From the NCBI GenBank assembly GCA_009760855.2, contig WPIO01000094.1, positions 1 through 62,000 on the forward strand: a stretch of DNA of 62,000 bases, given 5' to 3'. The first letter of the stretch is position 1. Each line of letters begins with the position of its first letter. Of this stretch, positions 1-10,689 are shown piece by piece. Made by a program: the position numbers and the translations under genes. The DNA comes from Cristatella mucedo (Eukaryota; Bryozoa; Phylactolaemata; Cristatellidae). The notes beneath the pieces are model-generated. The model was not told the DNA's origin, searched no databases, and saw nothing but the letters and a program-made list of their open reading frames with translations.

Positions 1-2293
1 ACTATCTTTACAAAGTCTTCTACTGACTTGACAGACACCACCTTTTATTGATTCTTTCAACTTTTGATATAGTTGTAAGTCTCCTTCCTTCTTACCTAAC
101 AAATTTATTGAACATTTGGAAACAAACAAAGTACAAGACCATGCCTAGTGTGGTGCAGATAGATAGTGAGCAGGATGTAGTTTAAACAATTCAATAAAAA
201 ACTGTTTCTGTATGCTTAATAACAATCAGCAAGAAGTGTAACGTCTGCATATCGATACATATCATGATATTCTCCTAAATCTTTCATGCTAAAAAGTTTA
301 AATACATTTAGTGCATGTTCATAGTCTTCAGTACTAATACCTTTATCAAAAGTATGTTTACTATTGAATGATTTTATATCTGGAATCTTAGTCTCATTGA
401 ATTTATCAAAAGAATCCATGTACTCATATGGATAAATACCTTTTCTTGTTATAACATCTTTAAGAACCTTAACATCAATATCTGGATATAAATAATCATT
501 TAAAGACATCAATTGTACCCATCAAAGTTTGAATTTGCTTTCTTTAATGAAGTAATAATATCACTTAAACCGCCAATCATAAAATTAATAGAATCTTTAA
601 ACTCAAAATCCTCAAATGACATCGACATATAATTCTCCATATTATGTGCAACAGGTTTACAATTAAGACTAAATGTTGGCATTCCTTTCACAATCAAATG
701 TGAATCATATCCTTTCAAATTGTGAATAAAGATAGGAAGTTTCCAACTACTTTTTTTAAATCTAACAAGTGAGTTACAAAGTTTGTGTGCTGCTGCTCCT
801 CTAAATTTACCCGTAAAATGACAGTGATCTCTTGCTTTTATGTTTACTTTATCTTCAGCAACAAATGTATCATTACATATCCAACAATTAGTGGAATCAT
901 TAAATTGTTTACGAGCATCAGAATAAAAAAACAATAGGTACTTCAGTGTGCTCTATTAACTTATCTTTCAACCCATTTGAAACATTCATTATAAATTCCA
1001 AAAGCAACTCAACACAGTCATTACTTGTATTTAAAAATATACAAGGCTTTCCTCCATTTATATCATTATCTATCATTACTTTTCCATTAATATCAAGAAT
1101 AATTGCACATGAGCCACATGGGACTTGTAATATATTAGTACATGTATCACTACATTTACCTATTGTTAATTTACTATTATAATAAGTTGGATTGATATTG
1201 TTAGATACTATACTTTCATAGCAAGCATCACATGCCTCTACATTTAAACTCTCAAAATCTGCATAAAAAACGTATGGAGACTTAATAAGTTTTTCATGGT
1301 CACTAAAATTTAAAAGTGTAGTATCTTTTTTTCGTCCTGTTTTCTTATTCACAACAATACCAGGCATTTTTAATTTAGAATAACTAGAATTAAGACCTTG
1401 ACATAAAACTAAATGATTCTGAAAATCTTCATCTGAAAATAATTTATCCATTCACCTGTGACAATAAGATACTGATCCTCCCTTATTAGCTGTTCTACAT
1501 AATCCACTAAAATTCTAAATTCTTTATCAATACGTAATGACTTTTTTTTTTTTTACTTATCAATAAAAGAATAATATGTCTATCTGGAATCTCTAATTAT
1601 CTTGAGACAATCCTTAGAGGATATACACCTGATTTGTCATTATATTCATAAACATTTATACTAACGTTAAATAGTTTGCCTAGTTTTTTAATATCAATGA
1701 CTTTGACTGGCCATTCAAGTTGTGAAAGAGGTTCGTTTAATTCTTGATAATTAGCTTTTAATATTTTAATTAAATCAATGTATCTCTCTGAGTGAACACT
1801 TACAGGATTTAGGAATCTTAATACACACCATAAAGCACAATTTATCTTCATTCTTTATATTAATACAACAACGCTTCTTTGCTAAACCAGTTGGTAATGG
1901 TAAATAAGATGATCCTGCTCTAATAATATGTTCACTAACATTAATCTCAAGACGTTTTACACCAATCAATCTCCAACCAGAACCCGGATTCTTGTCAATA
2001 ATTTTGTCTATTGATTCTTTTAAAGATTTTAATTGGTCTTTAAGAATATTAGTATAATCAGATCTTTTAACAACTGCAACTAACTTAGAACCAGTTGCAA
2101 GACTATGAGAATGTGTATCAGTTTCATCGTGATATGAATGGACTGAAATCTTTGCTTGCAATTTAAATGAAGAGAATCTAGTTGTTACATCTTTAATTAC
2201 GTTATTATAACTTGGTATTATACTATTAAAGAAATCATCAATTTCAGTTGCTGAACAGTCTCTTTCCTTTAAGAGCATATCTCTCATCACCAC
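1..2293 (-). pseudogene. Family B DNA polymerase (Maverick/virus type) relic, partial
   Basis: Read on the minus strand, five overlapping ORF pieces (2293-1775, 1851-1597, 1451-918, 934-509, 512-216) plus frame-shifted sequence down to base 1 give the N-terminal half of a protein-primed-type family B DNA polymerase. The order is: a conserved N-terminal region with GSGWRL and GSSYLPLP; an exonuclease motif I-like stretch YVFYADFES near 1280; a Cys/His treble-clef segment resembling endonuclease VII (CWIC, then HCHFTGKFRG and LCN) near 770-890; HNLKGYDSHL near 700; and the exonuclease III-like YHDMYRYADVTLLAD near 220-270. The palm catalytic motifs would lie beyond the left edge. Such genes are known in Mavericks/Polintons and related endogenous viruses. 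At least four frame breaks and a poly-T run at 1541-1555 show that it is dead. It is visibly more AT-rich than the rest of the window, consistent with separate origin. Family assignment is from recognised motifs; the exact element class is inference. Confidence 0.72.
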
Positions 2294-2485
2294 TTGCTCC
2301 GATAAAAATCTAATTTAAACTTATGAAGTCTAGAAGCAATATAGTTATGACATCAATATTCATTAGTCTTGTTGACTCGGCGTGAAAAGAGTTTCTCTTT
2401 TGAGGACTTTTTCGATACATCTATATTGAGAAAATAAATTTTGTTCAATTGAAAAATAAATAGGACAAAAGTTTAACGTTGGAGG

Positions 2486-2588
2486 AAAAGTAAACTTTTG
2501 GGACATTTTCCATTTCAAGACTTCGAAATGCGAACGATAGTGAGCATGAGAAGGATTGAAAAGGGAAATGTCCTAAAAGGGTACTTTT
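2486..2588. repeat. Imperfect foldback (38-bp arms)
   Basis: Bases 2486-2523 and 2551-2588 are imperfect inverted copies of each other, with about 31 of 38 positions pairing around a 27-base loop. The neighbouring 2300-2480 and 2590-2680 hold no gene I recognise. It could be a small MITE-like foldback or a chance hairpin; no target duplication was found. Confidence 0.45.
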
Positions 2589-2681
2589 CTTACAACACAC
2601 TCCTGCCATGGTCAGAGGAGGGCGGGACGACAGGGTGGCGATTCGGCGCCCACAAACCCATCGCTTTGATTGAGCCAATGT

Positions 2682-2745
2682 AATGTAATGTAATGTATCT
2701 CTGTCTGTGGCTCCACAAAGTCATAAAAACCATGTGGGTGTTACT
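2682..2745 (-). mobile_element. LINE-B 3' terminal remnant
   Basis: This matches the minus-strand 3' end of the near full-length LINE-B at 42152-45644: a TGTAA pentamer tail, then ATGTATCTC and the stretch containing CCATGTGGGTGTTAC. The 5' end of the same family lies at about 4000-4312 in the same orientation. The two pieces therefore look like the ends of one LINE-B insertion whose middle was lost or replaced by the LINE-A copy between them. Confidence 0.6.
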
Positions 2746-2747
2746 AT

Positions 2748-2799
2748 GTGGGCTACCATGTTACCATGTAGGCTACTACATGGTAACATGGTAGCCCAC
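2748..2799. repeat. Perfect 24-bp inverted repeat at LINE junction
   Basis: The left arm 2748-2771 and right arm 2776-2799 are exact reverse complements separated by the four bases GCTA. The structure sits between the LINE-B 3' remnant and the first base of the LINE-A copy at 2801. It resembles a template-switch or snap-back junction formed during retrotransposition or repair. Confidence 0.9.
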
Positions 2800-2800
2800 A

Positions 2801-4003
2801 GTACCTCAGGGCTCTGTGCTAGGTCCGGTCCTTTTCACCGTTTATACTCTCCCTCTCGCTGATGTGATTGCCAAGCACAATCTAGGCTTTCACTTCTATG
2901 CGGATGACACTCAGTTGTACCTTTGCTTTGATCCCTCCCAGCCTTCGAGCACCTCAAATTCTCTCAACTCACTTGCTGCATGCATTGATGACATCCGATC
3001 ATGGATGGCAGCAAATTTTCTAAAACTAAACGATGATAAAACTAACTTACTAGTTATGGGCAAACCTAGTGTTATTCAGAAATTGGAAAGGCTGACTTTC
3101 AAAATTGGCTCTGCCAGCATATCTCCAGTTGCATCAGCTCGAAATCTAGGTGTCATATTCCAAAGCGACCTCTCGTTAGACGACCACATCAGCTCCACAG
3201 TCAAATCAGCCTATTTTCAGCTTCATAACATTGCTAAAATTAGGGCTTGTTTAGATAAGGATACCACGTCCAAGTTGGTCCATGCATTCGTGACATCTCG
3301 TCTCGACTTCTGCAACTCACTGCTAACTGGCCTACCAGCATGTGCGATCAGGCGATTGCAGCTGGTGCAAAACTCTGCAGCTAGGCTTGTCTGTCGTGAG
3401 CGTCGCAGTTGCCCACATTACTCCACTTCTCGCCGACCTGCACTGGTTACCAGTCAAGCAACGGATTGACTTCAAGGTTTTGTCGCTCACTTTTAGGTCT
3501 CTTCATTCTATGGCTCCAGCCTATCTTTCAGAGATACTACCCGATCAGGCAAAGCATCGTACCACTCGCTTTTCGGAATCCAACAGTCTAGAAATACCTC
3601 GTACAAACCTTAAATCCTTTGGAGACCGTGCATATAGCTCGTATGCTCCCACAGCCTGGAACTCCCTCCCGACCTGCATCAGAACATCCCCTGACCTGAC
3701 CACATTTAAAAGAAACTTAAAAACATACCTATTTAGGACAGCATTTAGTGGGTCCTTGTGATTCGTCCTCGATGTGCTTATGCGTGCTGACACTGTTCAT
3801 GCTGCCACTAACCACATTTGCATGCTGACCCAGTGCATGTAACCCCTAACCATGTTATTCATTTTGTTTGTTTTTCAAGCATGATTTTACTTACTATTCT
3901 ATTGCGTATCACTTTGAAGCAAATGTAAAGCGCCTAGAAAGAGATTAAGTTCTCTGAGGGCGCTTTATCAAGTGCAATATTATTATTATTATTATTATTA
4001 CTA
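2801..4003 (+). mobile_element. LINE-A copy, 5'-truncated, RT remnant
   Basis: A CR1/L2-like non-LTR retrotransposon truncated at its 5' side inside the reverse transcriptase. It starts at the palm motif VPQGSVLGP (the first residues are only visible in the raw frame), followed by the catalytic [14 protein letters not shown] near 2885-2925 and the thumb region with [12 protein letters not shown]. The C-terminal part (3342-3761) is in another frame, so one frameshift near 3400 separates the halves. After the coding end comes a roughly 240-bp 3' UTR ending in the family tail GAGATTAAGTTCTCT, GGGCGCTTTATCAAGTGC and (ATT)n at about 3970-4000. Reverse transcription activity is presumed lost because of the truncation and frameshift. 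Clade placement within the CR1/L2/Rex1 group is not resolved by eye. Confidence 0.88.
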
Positions 4004-4312
4004 CCGCAACAAGTACTATTCAGCGCTTTAAACTTATGAGTCGTAGATTTTATAGCCGAGCTGTTGATAGGGCAAACGCATGATGCAGGAAGGTTCTCAC
4101 TGCCAGAGAAGGTCCGCCGGTTGGTATCGACTAGTGGCGACATCGCACTTTATGCTAAGCAGGTCCTGTTTTGTGTAGCATATCCGAGGACAGCTCATAA
4201 ATAGTCACAGCGAAGATAGCAGCGCAATACTCGAAGGTATTACGGAGAAATCAAGTAAAAGTCTACACCAAGCTAGGAGTCGCCCAAGGCCGCTCTCTAG
4301 CGTGGGGAGGAA
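4004..4312 (-). mobile_element. LINE-B 5' end remnant
   Basis: This is almost the same sequence as 45320-45644, the first 320 bases of the near full-length LINE-B. On the minus strand it starts at TTCCTCCCC near 4308 and contains a short open stretch sharing NLPASCV and KFKALNSTCC with the other copy. No ORF1-type domain was recognised, so it may be the 5' UTR. It abuts the gypsy polyprotein end at 4313. Confidence 0.65.
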
Positions 4313-6960
4313 CGTGATGACATTCAACAATATAAACCGCAAAGCGGGTGGGAAAGCCTACGGGGCGCCTGGGCCGCCTTTCAGGCGCCCGAGGCAAAAC
4401 TGCTGGATTGGGCTGGTCCGACAAAAGTGATTGCTCTGAAGTAGGCCTGGGTGATGTCCTAGGAAAACGTGCAGAAAATGGAGATTCCTGCGATGCTGAG
4501 TTTGTGCTTCTCGCCTGTTCAATTTGGATGTCTCCTCGACGTATCAGCCGGTCGATTGAAATATCTATTCGGCAGCTGGCGACGTCAACGGAAAATGTCT
4601 TCCGCCCGTTCGAGCACAACGTATGGGTTGCCGTAGGGTGGCTGAAGCTGTATTCTCGCTGCTGCGTTTCGGCGCACAAAAACGTTGGTGCAATGCCGAA
4701 GGTCGTCGGTAACGTGCGATGGACGAATGGCCGAATCTCGAGGCAGTACAGCACGGAGGCTGTGCATGTGGTCGATGAGTGTCGTGACAAATAGAGCGAC
4801 GTCCGAGCTGTCGGCCGGCGCCTCGGGAAAAGGGCACTGAAGAAGTCACCGGGCAAGCTAAGGGTCTCCCCCTGTACTAACTAGTTCGATGAGAGGCCGA
4901 TGTCTCGCTTTGTAGCAGTGCCGATTCCGAGGAGCAAGAGGGGCAGCGCATTTAGCCCTGAATGTGGCGGGCTACTTGCCATGAGTGCTGCCTTGAGCTG
5001 TGGGCGAAGGAGCTCTACCATGCCGTTAGCGGCCGGGTGGTAAGCGGTGGTACAAATATGCCGTATTCCCATTACCTTGATGCGTTCAAGCCACAGAAAC
5101 GACTTGAATTGTCCTCGGCGGTCAGAATTCAGCAAAGCGGGGCTGCCGTACCGCGATATCCAGCCGTCGACAAATGCTTGTGTGATGGTGGACGCGGAAA
5201 TGTCGTTCAGAGGACGCGCTTCAGACCAGCGTGTGAAACGGTTGACGACCGTAAGTAAGTATGTACCTCCATCAGAGCGAAGTAGCGGGCCGACGAGGTC
5301 GACGTGATCATGGCTGAATCGATGCGACTGGGTGGGAAACTGCCCGACTGGCGTCGAAGTGTGTCGAGCTACCTAGGTGCGTTGGCATGCGATGCAGGTT
5401 CGGGCCATGGAATGAACGTCTGAATTCACAGTAGGCCACAGGAAACGCGATATGATCATGCGCAGTGTAGTGCGTATTCCGGAGTGTGCGAGTTTGTGCA
5501 GTTTGTCTAAGATTCGTCGACCAAAGGCGGCCGGCTCGTATGGGGGATCGTAATAATATTAATAATAGTGCACTTGATAAAGCGCCCTCAGTGAACTTAA
5601 TCTCTCTCTAGGCGCTTTACATTTGCTGCAAAGGGAAACGCGACTGAATGGTGAGTAATATCATGCTTGATAAACAAACAAAATGAATAACATGGTTAGG
5701 GGTGACATGCACAGGGTCAGAATGCAAATGTGGTTAGTGGCAGCATGCCCAGTGTCAGCAGGCATAAAGACATCCAGGACGAATCACAGGGACCCACTAA
5801 ATGCTGTCCTAAATAGGTGTGTTTTTAAATTCTTTTTAAATGTGGTCAGGTCAGAGGATGTTCTGACGCAGGTCGGAAGGGAGTTCCAGGCTTTGGGAGC
5901 ATATGAACTAAATGCACGGTCTCCAAAGGACTTGGAGTTTGTAGGGGGGTATTTGCAGACTGTTGGATTCCGAAAAGCGGGTGGTATGATCCTTGGCCTG
6001 CTGGGGAGTACAGTAGATCGTAGCCGGTAGATGTGTGACATAAAATGGTTCCTTGCGACATCGGTATTGGGAATGGTTGAAAGTGTACGGAAATAGTTGG
6101 TGAAGCAAGGATTTCAGGCTCTTGTGTGGCATCGCCTTCGCTGTAATCGAACGGTAGTTCGTAAAAGTACATCGGCGACGCAAATTCTTGGTACCCTTCA
6201 AGTATGGGATGTCGGTAGTAAATTCCGAGATGAAAGCGAAGTGTCGTTGCTGTCGAGGTGTGAAGCGATCGGAGGATGAAACGATGACGAACACAATCAG
6301 GCAATAAGCAGAGAGCACAGAGAAAGCACGGCCTTCCACAAAGTAGGGCAAATGTCGAATCGCAGCAGAATAAATAGCGACAAGCTTTTGGTTTTAATTC
6401 GAGTAGGGATATTCCGAGGGTGAGAGTGTGCGAGAGAAAAAGACTAACAGTTTCCACGCACAGTTTATTAGCTGTTGTAGAGCGTCGCTGATAGCTGCGT
6501 CCGACGCATCGGTCGCGATGGAAATCGGTGCGTCTGGTGGCAATGCAGTGTTGACTCGGTCACTCGGACTCGCAACTTTGCTGCGCTCAAATGCAGCGGC
6601 GCCCTCGAGAGACCACGAAATGTCGGTGCCGGCTTTTTCGCCGGCCGGGAATAGTGCATAGAGCGGTGCCAGCAAGGTAGCACAGCTCGGGATGAATTGG
6701 GGCGGTAGAAATTGAATGGAAATATATGTTGTCCGATGTAGTCTACTGATAGAACGCCGAAGGTGAACTTACGTTATTTGATGATTATCCCATATTCCTC
6801 GAGGAGATGGAAGATTGCTTCCAGGTGGGTGGCATGTTCAGTTTCGCTGACGGACGCAATTAAAGTTCGTTTAGGAATGGAAAACAGAAATCAAGTCCTC
6901 GGGTGACATGGTCAATGAAATGCTAAAAGGTCTGGGCAGCATTCCTAAGGCTGAAACTCG
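4313..6960 (-). mobile_element. Ty3/gypsy retrotransposon I, pol remnant
   Basis: Minus-strand pol fragments of a Ty3/gypsy element in the normal order RT, RNase H, integrase. RT palm/thumb remnants lie at about 6960-6680 (RNAAQTFQHFIDHVTRGLDF is readable in a raw frame). RNase H lies at 6675-6394, with the catalytic-type IATDASD and SRTLSPSEYPYSN. The integrase core end at 5135-4881 has SDRRGQF and CTTAYHPAANGMVE. A GPY/F-like module lies at about 4767-4585 (LQPPYGNPYVVL), and the C-terminal tail RRPVGFPTRF lies near 4360. It is broken by stops and frameshifts and by a LINE-A insertion at 5553-6015. Gag, protease and LTRs were not recognised. The 3' LTR would fall where LINE-B now sits. Confidence 0.85.
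5553..6015 (-). mobile_element. LINE-A copy inserted in gypsy I
   Basis: A 5'-truncated LINE-A copy in minus orientation, carrying the RT C-terminal coding end (AFSSYAPKAWNSLPTC), the 3' UTR, the GAGATTAAGTTC-type tail (one mismatch) and a short (ATT)n run. GATCGTA at 5546-5552 is repeated at 6016-6022, which I read as a 7-bp target-site duplication. The gypsy II copy at about 40485 shows the uninterrupted sequence, an empty site. Confidence 0.88.
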
Positions 6961-8224
6961 TTCACTTGAGCTGAAACAGCTCGTACGGCGCGATTAGCAA
7001 CGGGTCAACCTATGACGACAACGGTCAGCGGCTGTGGGGGCGGGGGCATTTGTTCCCCTTCCCTTTTAGAGAGCTGCACGGACATCTATTCTCACGCTTA
7101 GTGACCGTCACCAACGGAGAAATTATGCTTTTATACCAGTCAATGAGTTACTGCTGACAGTTACAGTTCGTGTCGAGTAAGTATTGTGATATTTTGTTAT
7201 AATATTTTAATTATTGCAGATCTAGTCTCTCCTATGTGACAATCTTGCTGACCTTTGCCCCTGCATCAAGATTTCTGATATCTTGCCCTCATAGATAAAA
7301 ATCTTGGCTCCGTCACTGGCACTGGTCATGTGAACATCGACTTGGCTTATACACGACTTTCTGCACGTTCGCCTTCACGTGTAATTGCAATCCTCGTGGA
7401 ATTCAGCTACATTGACGCTGCCGACCTAACATCAGTGAGCTCCATCAAATAGTGGTTCTCTCGAACTGAGCTTTACTGCAGAGCTGTCTAGTTCGTTCTC
7501 TTAGCTCCGTGCGACTGCGGATACGCTCAAGACATCTTCCCCAATAACGCCAGTAATCTCCTTAGTGAATGCACTCGCCGCTACATTTCCTCGCGTAAAT
7601 GTGCACGGAGCTGTGAGCAGCTCCGACCAGATGAGAAAACGCTGATTGACAGCTTCGCGCAACAAGGACTTGTCTAGAAATGTAGGACATGTCGTCGCAG
7701 ACGTAATAACTGCACTAGAGGCAGCGGTCTTACTCTGGCAATAAGGGGTGGGGAGAGTTTGCCTATAACGCATCATGAGTCATTTTCCACCATTCGTTCA
7801 TTCGGAGCAGACTGACTTCTTTTTTAACTGAGCTTGCTATTGCTCGATCCTGTTACTTTAATTCTCGTATCGTTTCATTGTGCATTTTTATGTGCATGCA
7901 CTAAATTTATTGTCATTGCCCTTGAGATGTTTGCCATCAATAGCAACAGTTACTATCGCTGTTTACTAAATATAAAATTATAAAATCATGCGAAAAAAGT
8001 AAGTCCGCCGGCTGCTGTTCACCCAAGATTCTTAATGTAGCGACTTGCACGCAAGATTTCGTATTTAGATAGAGGTCCTGATTGAATGTGATTGATCTGA
8101 GAGCCATTTCCTAGCCTATCGCCAGGCCTACTTTGTAGGGCACAGCGAAATTGCCAGACCGAATTTTTTTTTATTGAGCAAGAGGGGGCAGCAGTTAAGG
8201 TAGGATCATTTGGAGGGCTTGCCT
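6961..8224. other. Non-coding duplicated flank, no gene recognised
   Basis: This stretch is clearly the same as 41500-42151 joined to 45651-46245, i.e. part of the large duplicated block. A 91-codon minus-strand ORF (7776-7501) exists, but I do not recognise it and it is not clearly preserved in the second copy. The CAGATG at 7628-7633 is the unoccupied LINE-B target. It may include the 5' untranslated region or gag remains of the gypsy element, but no motif supports that. Confidence 0.6.
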
Positions 8225-8400
8225 CGGGAAGGGAAAATAAATAAATAAATAAAATGCATTAGCTTAGACCCATAAGAAAACTTAAAAATCTCATTCAGGC
8301 GCTTCACGTATTCTTCTGGGCTCGAGCCGACGACCTCGGCCTGACCAGAGGTCGCGGCGAGCACCTTCAGCGGCTCGTCTATGTCGGCTCACCTGTCAGC
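8225..8400 (-). mobile_element. SINE-2 copy (tRNA-derived, LINE-A-like tail)
   Basis: On the minus strand a tRNA-like head with a degenerate Pol III B-box (GGCTCGAGCCC) leads into GAAGCGCCTGAATGAGAT and an ATTT-repeat tail. The tail resembles the LINE-A 3' end. The counterpart in the other duplicated block is at 46250-46420. Confidence 0.68.
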
Positions 8401-8512
8401 CTCGTGGCATAAAAGCCTTGGTCGTAGAGGATTGTCTCATCAGCCCTCTGTGTCGTCGCACGAGCGGCGCATGGGCGTGCGTGCCTAACGATTAATGCCA
8501 GCAATTCCCTAC

Positions 8513-8702
8513 CAAAAAAAAAACAAAAAAAATCCTAGCTGATTAAACAGCCTCTTTTAGTATAGCGACAGAAGAGCCTTTATGGCTATCACCACCGCTT
8601 GCAGTGGCGATAAAGGATCACCCACCACAGGAATCGAACCCACGACCTCGGGACCGAGGTCGTTAAAGCAACCGCCTTACCTAGTGTGCCATCACGGCTC
8701 AC
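8513..8702 (-). mobile_element. SINE-1 copy, post-duplication insertion
   Basis: A tRNA-derived SINE on the minus strand: a head starting GTGAGCCGTGATGGCAC, the B-box GGTTCGATTCC (positions 8629-8639 read in reverse), a body with CTTCTGTCGCTATAC, and a T-rich end at 8513-8530. The second duplicated block at about 46535-46550 lacks it (CCCTACCGAAGTACTCCGC), so the insertion probably followed the duplication. Confidence 0.8.
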
Positions 8703-8755
8703 TCCGCCGTGTCATCGAGCATGATCGCCTCTCGCCTTTCGTGCGAGCCAAATAA

Positions 8756-8850
8756 GAACAGGAATAATAATAATGATAAAGCCCCCTCAGAGAACTCAAT
8801 CTCTTTATAGATGCCTTGCATTTGCTGCAAAGAAAGCACGAACAGCTTGC
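8756..8850 (-). mobile_element. LINE-A 3' tail fragment
   Basis: A short minus-orientation LINE-A 3' end: AATAATAAT, then ATAAAGCCCCCTCAGAGAAC and TTTGCTGCAAAG. The same fragment occurs at 46600-46690, so it predates the block duplication. Confidence 0.65.
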
Positions 8851-9049
8851 TCAAGGCCTTCGCCCTACCTTCTGGGACTCAGTTGCAACCGCTACGTAGG
8901 AGATCGGGGCGTGGTCTCGATCTCCAGCGATCGACGGCCACGCAGGAGGAGCCAGAAGCAGCAACGAGATGAGAATACGGTGGACGCAGCCCAATGTATT
9001 CGTATAGCGCCACGTCAGTGGCGGGGCTAGCATTTTGTGTGTGAGCGAG

Positions 9050-9660
9050 CGCGTTCTCGGCAAGGGATTTGGCTTCGTGTGCTGTAATTGTGCGATACCT
9101 GACACCGTGCAGGTGGCAGGAGATATGGTTTCGTTCAGAGAAACAGCACTCAATTTCACTATCTCCATGTGAGCAGTAGAAGCGAAGCCTTTTCCATTTA
9201 GGAATTCAAGTCCTTTGACACGACGATCAAAAGGTGTCTGCTGAAGGCGCCACACGCTTGAACCGACGTCGCTAGTCTTGCGTTCCTATTTTTTGGCCCT
9301 TCGTCTATGTAAGCCGCGGACCAGCACAGACGCAGACGCAGACCTAAGTACTGAGGTGCTCTTTTCCACCGTAACAGCTCTCTGTACATATGACCAGGTC
9401 CGCGTGCTTGTCTTCGTGAGTGTTTATTGAGGAGCGCGATTATATGACTGAACTGTACGCCCGGCGACATTGTGCGAGTCAAGTTCGAATACAGTTCGAT
9501 AATACCCTCAATTAGTATCTTGTAGCTTAATCTTGCGCCAGTGAACTTAAAACCCTGAATGTGAAGGTACGTAGAACTTGGCGCCTGAGACGCTCTCGGC
9601 AAGAAGACCTACTTATTTCGCACCGGCACTCAGTATCGCCGTTGGGAGAGCGTGGTGCGC
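9050..9660. repeat. Family X, copy 1 (unclassified ~600-bp repeat)
   Basis: The sequence recurs as a diverged direct copy at 10690-11280, and both recur in the other block (46930-47530, 48540-48930). Shared landmarks include GACACGACGATC, CTTGCGTTCCTATT-like sequence, ATGACCAGGT and TAGCTTA. Minus-strand reading gives short coding-like matches between copies (SLNE followed by ISP), but no known domain. It could be the long terminal repeats of an old element or a decayed gene duplicated locally. Confidence 0.55.
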
Positions 9661-9769
9661 TTCAATAACGGTGAAGCACTCTGTAGCCGCTCATGCCACG
9701 CTGCCGCACGCCATGCCGCTGAGCTAGGGTTAGACGAGCGGCCGTTAGTTTAAAGCTCTTTATATTGTC

Positions 9770-10341
9770 GTTGTTGACGAGCTTCTGGAGTCAATGAAAA
9801 TGGTTGAAAGTGTGATGGGTGATGATGAAGACGTTAACCTTAAAATGTCAATGCCGGTTTAGAAAGTAGAATTGTATTTCAGGGTTTGGAATGACTTTAT
9901 AAGCAGGTTATCAACATCGAGGGTCAACTGCTAAGCAAAAAATACTAGCGTATTTAACAGCTTTTTTGTATAGCGACAGAAGAGCCTTGACGGCTATCAC
10001 TACCACTAGCAGCGGCGATAAAGGATCGCTTACAGCAAGATTCGAACGGACAACCACGGGATCGAGGTCATTAAAAGTAACCACCTTACCTGATGCCCAT
10101 CACGGCTCCACTCTTAAGTTCAAATTAAAGCTGATGACACATCTAACGATCTTAAGAAATGGTTTGAATCATTAGAGATTTTTCCTCAAAGCCAAACGCA
10201 AGAAACTTCAAAACCTGCACCAAATGGCGATTCATGACGCCTTGAACTGATAAATGTTGAACCCAAGGGTTTAGGGGAAAATATTCGCACTTAACCATGA
10301 TGCGTCCTTAAATGGGTGCGTACTTAAGCGGGAGGCTACTG
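9770..10341 (+). mobile_element. pogo/Tigger-like DNA transposon 3' relic
   Basis: The right end reads, on the minus strand, CAGTAGCCTCCCGCTTAAGT and is followed by TA at 10342-10343. That matches the style of pogo/Tigger terminal repeats (CAGTAG start, TA target). Upstream plus-strand stretches near 9770-9860 (ELLESMKMVESVMGDDEDV) and 10130-10220 look like the acidic C-terminal end of a transposase, but no catalytic residues are present. A SINE-1 copy interrupts it. The left terminal repeat was not found. Counterpart: 47640-48202. Confidence 0.5.
9941..10110 (-). mobile_element. SINE-1 copy inside Tigger-like relic
   Basis: Minus-orientation SINE-1 with a mutated B-box (GTTCGAATC) and the CTTCTGTCGCTATAC body. 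The orthologous insertion is at 47806-47970, so it entered before the block duplication. Confidence 0.78.
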
Positions 10342-10689
10342 TATTAAGGTGGGCGTTCTGCCTATATTCGGCGAGATTAAATAACAGTAAAACGAGGGGC
10401 TGGGCTACCCGATACAAGCGTCGCCGCTCGTTGTGTGGGCTGAAGAGCTGGTGTGTGCGATGGCCACTATTACGGACTATAAGCGATTGGCAGTCGCACT
10501 ACAATCAAATAGCGGGCACTTGTCTGAAGCAACAGCAAGCACGAGCAGAATGAGACGGGCAGGGAAAGAAAATTCGAGAAAGAGAGGGTGATAAAGAGAA
10601 AATGACATGGACGGAGTGCCAAAAATGGAGTTGGAGTAGGAACGTGTCAGAGAGGCTACGGATTCGGGTTTGCCCGGTTTAATTTAGGG

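Noticed and set aside
4004-4312. Gypsy LTR
   Set aside because: At first it looked like an LTR beside the polyprotein end, but the same sequence is the 5' end of the LINE-B at 42152-45644, inside its target duplication.
4348-4794. 148-codon plus-strand ORF
   Set aside because: Antisense shadow of the gypsy integrase C-terminal region.
7501-7776. Gypsy gag fragment
   Set aside because: The ORF is in a plausible place, but there is no zinc knuckle or other gag motif and the frame is not clearly preserved in the second block.
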